Part shown: in pieces, positions 8,943 to 16,101 of the stretch
Layout of the letters: each line of letters begins with the position of its first letter
Numbering within the stretch: the stretch's first letter is position 1
From: a virus
Reading direction: 5' to 3' (one strand)
Length of the DNA: 32,728 bases
Virus record (IMG/VR): IMGVR_UViG_3300027708_000210
Location: 1-32,728 of that record
The notes under the pieces: model-generated
What the model saw: the letters and a program-made list of their open reading frames with translations, nothing else
Told to the model about the DNA's origin: nothing
Databases searched by the model: none
Program-made: the position numbers and the translations under genes

Positions 8943-10625
8943 ATGAATAAAAATATTACTATTGTAACCGGACTTTGGGATATGGGTCGCGGAGAACTTG
9001 ATGGGTGGGCTAAAAGAGATTTTACCTCGTATAAAGATAGATTTTTTGAAATGTTAGAATCAGATGCACAAATGTGTATTTGGATACCTAGAGATTTAGA
9101 AGAAGATGTCATTAGAATTAGAAAAGATAAACCAACTAAAATTTTTATTAAAAATTTAGAAGATTTTGAAACATGGAATCCTTTTTATAGTAAAATACAA
9201 GAGATTAGAACCAACGAAAATTGGTTATCGTTAGCAGGGTGGTTAAGAGAATCCCCTCAAGCGTCGTTAAAGTTTTATAACGCGATGATGTTTACCAAAA
9301 TGTTTATGTTAAACGATTCTGCAATTGTTAATCCATTTAATTCGGAATATTTCTTTTGGATTGATGGGGGATTAACAAATACGGTAAATAAAGGATACTT
9401 CCAACATGATTTAGTTTTGGATAATTTAGATAATTACGTAATAAAGAATGACGGTAAATTTGTTCATTTAGCATATCCTTATGAACCAACAAACGAAATA
9501 CATGGTTTTGAAAAAAATGCAATGGCGAAATTTTGTAACGTTAGTTCAGTAAATTATGTTTGTCGTGGCGGTTTTTTTGGTGGAACTAAGAGTAAAGTTC
9601 ATGATATTAACAACCTTTATTACTCAGTAATGGATACCACTTTAAATAGTGGATACATGGGGGCTGACGAATGTTTATTTACAATACTAACACATAGACA
9701 TGAAGATATCATTCATAAGTTTGATATTGGTGGTAACGGTCTTGTTTGGCCGTTTTTTGAAGAGTTAAAAAATTATAAAACAGAGATTATTAAAAATGAT
9801 GAAACTTTTTTAAATCCTGATAATACGGCATTATATGTAATAACATTTAATAGTCCAAACCAACTTCAAACATTAATTGATTCTATGTACGCATATGATT
9901 CCAATTTTGTTGATAAACCTAAAAAATTCTTATTAGATAACTCAAGTGATTTATCAACAACTGAGAAGTATTCTGAGATATGTAATAAATATAATTTTGA
10001 ACATATTAAAAAAGATAATTTAGGAATATGTGGAGGAAGACAGTGGGTTGCTGAACACGCAAATGATAATGGATTTGATTATTATTTCTTTTTTGAAGAT
10101 GATATGTTTTTCTATCCAAAAAAAGGTGAGGTATGTAAAACAGGATTTAATAGATATGTTCCCGATTTATACAGAAAATCAATAAATATTATTAACAAAT
10201 ATAAGTTTGATTTTTTAAAACTTTCTTTTAGTGAATTTTTCGGGGATAACGGGACTCAGTGGTCTTGGTATAATATTCCTCAGAATGTAAGAAATGAACA
10301 CTTTCCTGATAAGCCAAATTTACCTGTACATGGTACCGACCCTGACGCACCAAGAACCAATTTTAAAAACATTAGATTTTATGAAGGTTTAGGAGTCATT
10401 AATGGGGATGTGTATTATTCAAATTGGCCTCAAGTTGTTAGTAAGGTGGGTAATAAAAAAATGTTTTTAACTGAAAAATGGGATAGACCTCACGAACAAA
10501 CGTGGATGTCGTATATGTTCCAAAATACAAGAAAGGGGGAATTAAATCCCGCTTTATTATTGTTAAGTCCAACAGAACACAATCGTTTTGATTTTTATGA
10601 TGGTTCGTTAAGAAAAGAATCTTAA
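8943..10625 (+). CDS. HtrL/YibB-like protein fused to a GT-A (GT2-like) glycosyltransferase
   Basis: Residues 1 to about 280 match the HtrL_YibB pattern (IVTGLWDMGRGELDGW, then FWIDGG at 138-143, RGGFFGGT at 208-215 and ADE at 241-243), a GT-A-like family often found in LPS or surface-polysaccharide loci. Residues about 296-560 form a second transferase: YVITFNSPNQLQTLI (298-312), NLGICGGRQW (359-368), a metal-binding EDDM at 385-388 in FFFEDDMFFYP, and WDRPHEQTW near 520. It is the last gene of the glycosyltransferase operon. A promoter-like motif and a new transcription unit start right after it. Whether both halves are active cannot be told from sequence. Confidence 0.75.
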   Translation: MNKNITIVTGLWDMGRGELDGWAKRDFTSYKDRFFEMLESDAQMCIWIPRDLEEDVIRIRKDKPTKIFIKNLEDFETWNPFYSKIQEIRTNENWLSLAGWLRESPQASLKFYNAMMFTKMFMLNDSAIVNPFNSEYFFWIDGGLTNTVNKGYFQHDLVLDNLDNYVIKNDGKFVHLAYPYEPTNEIHGFEKNAMAKFCNVSSVNYVCRGGFFGGTKSKVHDINNLYYSVMDTTLNSGYMGADECLFTILTHRHEDIIHKFDIGGNGLVWPFFEELKNYKTEIIKNDETFLNPDNTALYVITFNSPNQLQTLIDSMYAYDSNFVDKPKKFLLDNSSDLSTTEKYSEICNKYNFEHIKKDNLGICGGRQWVAEHANDNGFDYYFFFEDDMFFYPKKGEVCKTGFNRYVPDLYRKSINIINKYKFDFLKLSFSEFFGDNGTQWSWYNIPQNVRNEHFPDKPNLPVHGTDPDAPRTNFKNIRFYEGLGVINGDVYYSNWPQVVSKVGNKKMFLTEKWDRPHEQTWMSYMFQNTRKGELNPALLLLSPTEHNRFDFYDGSLRKES

Positions 10626-10628
10626 TCG

Positions 10629-10641
10629 TAATATTTATTAT
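10629..10641 (+). promoter_or_regulatory. TATTTAT promoter-like motif before the 126-residue gene
   Basis: TAATATTTATTAT is an exact copy of the window's consensus, starting 4 bases after the previous stop and ending 10 bases before ATG 10652. The same 13-mer occurs at 13925 and, on the minus strand, at 18141. Confidence 0.6.
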
Positions 10642-10651
10642 AAAAGAGACA

Positions 10652-11032
10652 ATGGAATTTTTTATAAAAAAAGATGCAACATTACCACTACTTAAAATGC
10701 AAGTGGTTAAAGATGGTAGAAGTGACTATCAAAGTTTTATGAACTTGATAGAAACATCTACCATCGTTTTTTCTATGGTAGATGTTGCAACGGGAATACC
10801 AAAGATATCGTCAAAATTAGCAGGGTTTGTATCAAAAACTTTTGATGACCCTAACACTCCAACAGAATATTACATCTATTATCGTTTCACTAAAAAAGAC
10901 ACAGGTAAAGTAGGTAGATACGAGGGTCAATTTTTATTAAAGAACGAACAAGGTGATTTAATTGTTCCAATTAGAGAACAATTATTTATCAATGTTCAAG
11001 ATTCCTTTGTTTCTGACAACCCGTGTTGTTAA
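10652..11032 (+). CDS. Small virion-like protein, unassigned
   Basis: The 126-residue product is beta-rich, with no signal peptide or membrane segment. It has a MQVVKDGRSDYQSFMNLIE segment, FSMVDVATGIPKI, and a repeated-strand C-terminal half ending GKVGRYEGQFLL...LFINVQDSF. The layout loosely resembles the N-terminal domain of baseplate upper proteins (BppU-like), but I cannot confirm this. It has its own promoter-like motif and stands alone between the glycosyltransferases and the polymerase. The two terminal cysteines (CC) are unusual for a cytoplasmic virion protein. A structural role is inferred from context only. Confidence 0.55.
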   Translation: MEFFIKKDATLPLLKMQVVKDGRSDYQSFMNLIETSTIVFSMVDVATGIPKISSKLAGFVSKTFDDPNTPTEYYIYYRFTKKDTGKVGRYEGQFLLKNEQGDLIVPIREQLFINVQDSFVSDNPCC

Positions 11033-11054
11033 TTGATTTCCAAAAATAATTATT

Positions 11055-11067
11055 TTATATTTATAGT
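11055..11067 (+). promoter_or_regulatory. TATTTAT promoter-like motif before DNA polymerase
   Basis: The sequence ttaTATTTATagt matches the window consensus at 10 of 13 positions. It lies 56 bases before ATG 11124, so the transcript would carry the hairpin at 11079-11095 in its leader. Confidence 0.45.
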
Positions 11068-11078
11068 AATAAGGTTAA

Positions 11079-11095
11079 TCCAACAACTTGTTGGA
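11079..11095 (+). promoter_or_regulatory. Leader hairpin before DNA polymerase, possible translational operator
   Basis: TCCAACA (11079-11085) pairs with TGTTGGA (11089-11095) across a 3-base loop, 28 bases before the polymerase start. No T-run follows, so it is not a terminator. T4 DNA polymerase represses its own translation by binding a hairpin in its leader; a similar role here is inferred from position alone. Confidence 0.45.
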
Positions 11096-11123
11096 GCCAA
11101 TGTACCACAAAAAACTATAAATT

Positions 11124-13898
11124 ATGATTTCCCAAGAAGAGATTAAGTCCTTTTTAGAAGGCAACGACCCCGAAGAGCACATTGTGTGCGTAGAGTTTGA
11201 TTACGCAAAAGATTGCGTTTACAAGATTAAAGAAATTCCAGGACAACCTAAAACAATACAGAAAGACACGTTTATTGCGTTCTCATGGGTTGGTGATTTA
11301 AGAAACCTAAATTTTTACCAAGATTCCAAAGGATTACAAAAAGAGTCAATGACCAAATATGGTATTGTAATTGAGAAATTAGAAACTCAAGGTAATGATA
11401 GATTAGAGAAAGGACTTAAGTTTATGGTTAAGTCATTAAAGGGATATCGTTCACTTATACAATTTTTTAGAGATGGTGGATTAGACCCGTGGTCTGATAG
11501 AGCAAAAGATAAGATATTAATACTTCCCCCCGTAGAACAATACTTAATCTCAAAAGAAAAAAGATTATTCAAAGGTTATGAAGAATACAATGATGTTACC
11601 CGACTTGTATTTGACTTGGAGACGACCGCATTAGAACCTAAGGATGGTCGTATATTCATGATTGGAATTAAGACAAACAAAGGATACAAGAAGGTTATAG
11701 AATGTTCTGACGCTGAACAGGAACGTCAAGGATTGATTGAATTCTTTAATATAATAGATGACATCAAACCAAGTATTATTGGTGGTTATAACTCCGCAAA
11801 CTTTGATTGGTATTGGATATTTGAAAGATGTAAGGCACTTAATTTAGATATTAAAAAGATTTGTAGGACATTAAATCCGGGTAAAAATATTTCCCAATCT
11901 GAGAGTATGTTAAAACTTGCTAATGAGGTTGAGAAGTATAATCAGGTATCAATGTGGGGTTATAATATAATTGATATTATCCATGCCACAAGAAGGGCTC
12001 AGGCGATTAACTCAGGTATTAAGTCCGCAGGATTGAAATATATTACAAAGTATATTGATGCTGAAGCACCTGACCGTGTGTATATTGACCATACAGATAT
12101 TGGTTCTATGTATGCAAAGAAGGAAGAGTATTGGTTAAATACTCAGAATGGTAAATATAAAAAGGCGGATAAACCTGAGTTTGAGGATTTAGATAAAAGA
12201 TTTCCCGATGTTTATATTAAAGTAACGGGTGATAATATTGTTGAAAGATACCTTGACGATGATTTAGAGGAAACCTTATTGGTTGATGAAGAATTTAATC
12301 AAGGTTCGTTCTTACTTGCGTCTATGGTTCCAACAACATATGAAAGAGTATCCACTATGGGTACAGCCACTTTGTGGAGAATGGTTATGCTTGCGTGGTC
12401 ATATAAAAATAAATTAGCTATACCTGAAAAACAACAAAAAAGAGAATTTGTTGGTGGATTATCTAGGTTGATTAAAGTTGGATATTCAAAGGACGTATTA
12501 AAGTTAGATTTTAGCTCTCTATATCCATCAATACAACTCGTTCATAATATTTTCCCTGAATGTGATGTAAGTGGTGTTATGAAAGGATTATTATCATATT
12601 TTAGAGGTACCAGAATAAAATACAAAAATTTGGCATCAAAATATAAAAAAACAGATAAAAAATTATCACAGAAATACGACGCACTACAATTACCTATTAA
12701 AATTTTTATTAATGCTTTTTTTGGTAGTTTAAGTGCTCCTCAGGTTTTTAATTGGGGTGATGTTGATTGCGGTGAACAGATTACATGTACCGGCAGACAG
12801 TACCTTCGTCAAATGGTAAAATTTTTTATGAAAAAAGGTTATTCTGTACTTGTTCTTGACACTGATGGTGTAAACTTTTCATTACCCATTGGGGGTGTTG
12901 ATGATAGAGTATATATCGGTAAAGGTAATAATTGGTTAGTAGAAAAAGATAAGGAATATAGAGGATATGATGCGGATGTTGCGGAATTTAACGACATTTT
13001 TATGAAAAATGAAATGGGGTTAGATTGTGACGGTACTTGGGCAAGTTGTATTAATTTAGCAAGAAAGAACTACGCAACATTGGAGAATAATGGTAAAGTT
13101 AAACTCACAGGTAATACAATTAAGTCCAAAAAACTTCCATTATATATTGAGGATTTCTTGGATAAAGGAGTTAAGATGTTGTTGGAAGGTAAGGGTCAAG
13201 ATTTTGTTAATTGGTATTATGACTATCTTCAGATTATCTTTGATAAACAAATCCCACTAATGAAGATTGCTCAAAGAGCCAAAGTTAAGTTATCAATGGA
13301 TGATTATATGACTAGAACGACTCAAAAAACTAAGTCGGGTGGAGCTATGAGTAGAATGGCTCATATGGAATTGGTAATACAAAATAAGTTAAATGTTAAT
13401 TTAGGTGATGTAATATACTACGTTAATAACGGTTCAAAAGCTTCTCATGGTGATGTCCAAAAAATATCAAAACCAACCAAAGCCCAAAATGAAGAACACA
13501 CTAAAAAATATGGTAAACCAATGCCGGTGGATTATATTCAGATTAATAGTTACATGTTAGATGCTAAAGAGTTGGAGAATAACCCTGAAATGACGGGTGA
13601 GTATAATGTTCCAAGAGCAATTACCACATTTAATAAAAGAATTGAGCCATTATTGGTTGTGTTCAAACAAGAAATTAGAGATGGTTTATTGGTTGAGGAC
13701 CCTAAAGATATGGGATTATTTACCAAAGAACAATGTGAACTAATTAACGGTGTACCATTTGAAGAAAAAGACCAAGATAGATTAAAAGAAGATTTGTTGG
13801 ATATGTCTGTAGACGAAATTAAATTTTGGGAAAAAAAGAATATAAACCCAAATTATATTTATGATTTGGCGGAACCTGAGTGGGAAAATTTTATATAA
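11124..13898 (+). CDS. Family B DNA polymerase with 3'-5' exonuclease
   Basis: This is a 924-residue replicative polymerase, close in length to T4 gp43 (898). Exonuclease motifs: Exo I DLET at 164-167 (acidic residues D164 and E166), Exo II GGYNSANFDW and Exo III-like YLDDDLEET. Polymerase motif A is LDFSSLYPS (D462), motif B is in the KIFINAFFGSL region, and motif C is LDTDG (D579, D581). All catalytic acidic residues are present and no intein or intron interrupts it. It is preceded by a promoter-like motif and a leader hairpin. A small ribbon-helix-helix-like gene and an HNH endonuclease follow closely, which is a common site for homing endonucleases. I see no break in the frame. Confidence 0.97.
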   Translation: MISQEEIKSFLEGNDPEEHIVCVEFDYAKDCVYKIKEIPGQPKTIQKDTFIAFSWVGDLRNLNFYQDSKGLQKESMTKYGIVIEKLETQGNDRLEKGLKFMVKSLKGYRSLIQFFRDGGLDPWSDRAKDKILILPPVEQYLISKEKRLFKGYEEYNDVTRLVFDLETTALEPKDGRIFMIGIKTNKGYKKVIECSDAEQERQGLIEFFNIIDDIKPSIIGGYNSANFDWYWIFERCKALNLDIKKICRTLNPGKNISQSESMLKLANEVEKYNQVSMWGYNIIDIIHATRRAQAINSGIKSAGLKYITKYIDAEAPDRVYIDHTDIGSMYAKKEEYWLNTQNGKYKKADKPEFEDLDKRFPDVYIKVTGDNIVERYLDDDLEETLLVDEEFNQGSFLLASMVPTTYERVSTMGTATLWRMVMLAWSYKNKLAIPEKQQKREFVGGLSRLIKVGYSKDVLKLDFSSLYPSIQLVHNIFPECDVSGVMKGLLSYFRGTRIKYKNLASKYKKTDKKLSQKYDALQLPIKIFINAFFGSLSAPQVFNWGDVDCGEQITCTGRQYLRQMVKFFMKKGYSVLVLDTDGVNFSLPIGGVDDRVYIGKGNNWLVEKDKEYRGYDADVAEFNDIFMKNEMGLDCDGTWASCINLARKNYATLENNGKVKLTGNTIKSKKLPLYIEDFLDKGVKMLLEGKGQDFVNWYYDYLQIIFDKQIPLMKIAQRAKVKLSMDDYMTRTTQKTKSGGAMSRMAHMELVIQNKLNVNLGDVIYYVNNGSKASHGDVQKISKPTKAQNEEHTKKYGKPMPVDYIQINSYMLDAKELENNPEMTGEYNVPRAITTFNKRIEPLLVVFKQEIRDGLLVEDPKDMGLFTKEQCELINGVPFEEKDQDRLKEDLLDMSVDEIKFWEKKNINPNYIYDLAEPEWENFI

Positions 13899-13924
13899 AA
13901 AAATACTACTTTTATTAAAAGTTA

Positions 13925-13937
13925 TAATATTTATTAT
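13925..13937 (+). promoter_or_regulatory. TATTTAT promoter-like motif abutting ATG 13939
   Basis: This is an exact TAATATTTATTAT with one base between it and the start codon. If it is a -10-type element, the transcript would begin at or just after the ATG. The 17-mer through the ATG is identical to that of the minus-strand gene starting at 18139. Confidence 0.6.
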
Positions 13938-13938
13938 T

Positions 13939-14097
13939 ATGGGGAGACATAAAAAAAACAAAGAAGATAAAAAAATTAAAGTTAGTATTAGTATTAATAG
14001 AGAATTATATTATAAAATAAAAGAAGATAAAATTATGCCTTCCCGTATAATAGAAAAATTAATTAAAGAGTATTATGCAATTAAAAATTTGTTGTAG
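13939..14097 (+). CDS. Small ribbon-helix-helix-like protein (52 aa)
   Basis: I start it at ATG 13939; an upstream in-frame ATG at 13861 lies inside the polymerase gene. The product is very basic at the N-terminus (MGRHKKNKEDKK), then has a beta-strand KIKVSISIN, helix RELYYKIKED and a turn plus helix MPSRIIEKLIKEYY. This is the strand-helix-helix outline of MetJ/Arc-type DNA-binding dimers. A similar small protein is encoded at 23436-23275. Its end overlaps the HNH gene by 23 bases, so the two are translationally linked. It is probably a local transcriptional regulator, but the target is unknown. Confidence 0.65.
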   Translation: MGRHKKNKEDKKIKVSISINRELYYKIKEDKIMPSRIIEKLIKEYYAIKNLL

Positions 14098-14644
14098 ATG
14101 TAATCTTGAAAAGAATTGTTTAGATTTTAACGTATCTAAAAGAAATAAATCCGGTTTAAGGGGGGAATGTCGGGATTGTCAAAAATTGATTTACTCTAAA
14201 AAATCTGATTATTATAAAGAAAAAAGAATAGAAAGATATAATCGTAATCCAAAAAAAGAATTATTACGTAATAAAATATATTATGAAGAAAAAAAACCTG
14301 AGATTATAGAAAAATTAAAAATTAAAAAAAGAAATAATACAATGTTGAGGGTTTCTTCTAATTTAAGAAGTCGGATATCTCAATTTATTAAATCAAATAA
14401 CATACACAAAGATAATAAAACTTTAGTTATGTTAGGTATTGATTTACCTAATTTTAAGAAACATATAGAAGAAAAATTTAAACCCGGAATGAATTGGGAT
14501 AATTATGGTATGTGGCACATTGACCACATAATTCCATTATTTTTTGCAAAAAATACGGATGATTTAAACACTTTATGTCATTATACAAATTTACAACCTT
14601 TATGGGGAACTGAAAACTCATCAAAAAGAAATAAAATTATTTAA
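14075..14644 (+). CDS. Free-standing HNH endonuclease (homing-type)
   Basis: The 189-residue product has an N-terminal zinc-ribbon-like CxxC pair (C6/C9 and C32/C35), a long Lys/Arg/Tyr-rich middle region (about 36-90), and a C-terminal HNH core: WHIDHIIP at 147-154 (H148, D150, H151), TNLQPLW at 171-177 and N181 in TENSSK. This is a mobile HNH nuclease typical of phage genomes, acting on DNA next to its own insertion site. Its place right after DNA polymerase fits the usual homing pattern. It starts inside the preceding small gene, and its stop overlaps the stop of the convergent minus-strand gene by 3 bases. Codon use is even more A-rich than that of the polymerase, consistent with mobility. 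Confidence 0.9.
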   Translation: MQLKICCRCNLEKNCLDFNVSKRNKSGLRGECRDCQKLIYSKKSDYYKEKRIERYNRNPKKELLRNKIYYEEKKPEIIEKLKIKKRNNTMLRVSSNLRSRISQFIKSNNIHKDNKTLVMLGIDLPNFKKHIEEKFKPGMNWDNYGMWHIDHIIPLFFAKNTDDLNTLCHYTNLQPLWGTENSSKRNKII

Positions 14645-14976
14645 GAAATTTTTAACCCATCGCTTGAAAGGATATACCATCCTCCAGCACAATAAACAAA
14701 CTCAACACACGCACCTTTGTCAATAAATATTTCATCATATTCATCATCAATTTTACCCATAATAGGTAATATTAAAACTTTTGTTAGTGCCTTTATTGTT
14801 ACGTGGTCGGTAGTTGTGTGGTCTAATGTAACTTTACTACTATCAATATTTTTTATAATAACAATTCCCTCACCTTTAGTGACAAAAGTGGGGTCAGAAA
14901 CTATTGCAGATTCTGATGATGTTATTGTTTTTCCGTTAATAATACGTTGTGATGGGATATTTCTTATTATTGCCAT
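14641..14976 (-). CDS. Small virion-type protein, unassigned (111 aa)
   Basis: The protein is beta-rich: SQRIINGKTITSSESAIVSDP, then GEGIVIIKNIDSSKVTLDHTT and a C-terminal GACVEFVYCAGGWYILSSDG, a pattern common in small phage decoration or appendage proteins. It has no catalytic motif, signal or membrane segment. It follows the 370-residue gene with a 3-base gap, so it is the last gene of the minus-strand operon. The two proteins share the start MAII, and co-assembly is plausible. The identity is uncertain. Confidence 0.55.
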   Translation of the reverse strand: MAIIRNIPSQRIINGKTITSSESAIVSDPTFVTKGEGIVIIKNIDSSKVTLDHTTTDHVTIKALTKVLILPIMGKIDDEYDEIFIDKGACVEFVYCAGGWYILSSDGLKIS

Positions 14977-14979
14977 AAA

Positions 14980-16092
14980 TTAAATTACATATATTTGACG
15001 AGGGAATGCCCTAAACTTCATCGCCTTGTTTAAATTTTCGGCGGTTAGTGCTTCTTTCTCCATCATTTTTTCAGGTCTCATTCTTTCAAGACGAGCCATA
15101 AGTTCTTCCCTAAGTTTATCTCTTTCATCTTTACCTTCAGTTAGTAAACTTGTATAGTCCATAGTTAACTCACTGTCAGGTGCTTTAAGATTACCACTAT
15201 ATTTACCTCTAACTCTACCTAAAGTTTCTTTACAAAGTCCAATAAACCATCTTCTAACCCACTGTTGTGCGGGGTTATTTAGTTCATCCCAACTAATTTC
15301 ATCAATCGGAACGTCAGAAGGTAATTTAACGATGTCAGGATTTTTCTTTAAACAATCGTCCCTATCGGCACCATCTACATCATAATACCAATACCAAACT
15401 TTACCATTATGGAAATTTGCACTACCGAAATCCCATTTACCTCCAGGCGTGTTCATTAAATGTATCATCTTTTTACCATCAGGTAATGCGGTAACTCTAT
15501 AAGTTAAATCACCACCAATAATACGTCTTTGTATGTTGGTTTCTTGCATTCTCAATAACATATCAAAAGCCGGCATCATAGTGTAAGAACCTGAATATCC
15601 TAATTGTGCGAAACCACCGACACCACCAAGTCCAGGACCACCCATGGCACCAAATGCAAATGGGTCAAACATTACGTTGTTCATTGTTGGTGGGGTATAC
15701 CATAACAATTCATTAATTTCTCTACCCGCAGGTATTTCGTATAGTTGTTGACCTCTTTGTAGGGTAATATAATCTTTTTTTAAAACCCAATCACCTCCTT
15801 GTTGTAATCCAACAATTTTTGAGTAAGCATAACTATATCTTGTTTCATAATCTAAACTTCTCGTTATGAATGCTTTAGTTAAAGATTGTTCATCAAGATT
15901 TAAGTTTTGCAATGCGGACCATTGTGATTCAATTAACCAATCTTGAATATATTGAGAATAATCTCCAATGGATAATTCTAATAAAGAATCTAACATTTCA
16001 TCTTCTAGCTCAACACTTCTAAGTGGAGCTCCGAGTAGATGTTTAACTCTCGTATATAATTTACTTCTATTTGGTTCAGATATTATAGCCAT
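14980..16092 (-). CDS. Virion structural protein, probably neck-type
   Basis: The 370-residue product has an acidic helical N-terminus (EPNRSKLYTRVKHLLGAPL, LEDEMLDSLLELSIGDY), a glycine-rich loop (AFGAMGGPGLGGVGGFAQLGY) near 150, and a conserved-looking C-terminal part with QQWVRRWFIGLCKETLGRVRG and LTMDYTSLLTEGKDERDKLREEL. The last block resembles a family of unannotated structural proteins of large contractile-tailed phages, usually near neck and head-completion genes. I cannot assign it to a T4 gene. It ends 3 bases before the next gene and starts 9 bases after the superoxide dismutase gene's stop. Confidence 0.6.
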   Translation of the reverse strand: MAIISEPNRSKLYTRVKHLLGAPLRSVELEDEMLDSLLELSIGDYSQYIQDWLIESQWSALQNLNLDEQSLTKAFITRSLDYETRYSYAYSKIVGLQQGGDWVLKKDYITLQRGQQLYEIPAGREINELLWYTPPTMNNVMFDPFAFGAMGGPGLGGVGGFAQLGYSGSYTMMPAFDMLLRMQETNIQRRIIGGDLTYRVTALPDGKKMIHLMNTPGGKWDFGSANFHNGKVWYWYYDVDGADRDDCLKKNPDIVKLPSDVPIDEISWDELNNPAQQWVRRWFIGLCKETLGRVRGKYSGNLKAPDSELTMDYTSLLTEGKDERDKLREELMARLERMRPEKMMEKEALTAENLNKAMKFRAFPRQIYVI

Positions 16093-16101
16093 TTTATGTC
16101 T

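Noticed and set aside
14717-14983. Plus-strand frame opposite the 111-residue gene
   Set aside because: Hydrophobic translation created by the complementary strand of a well-placed minus-strand operon gene.
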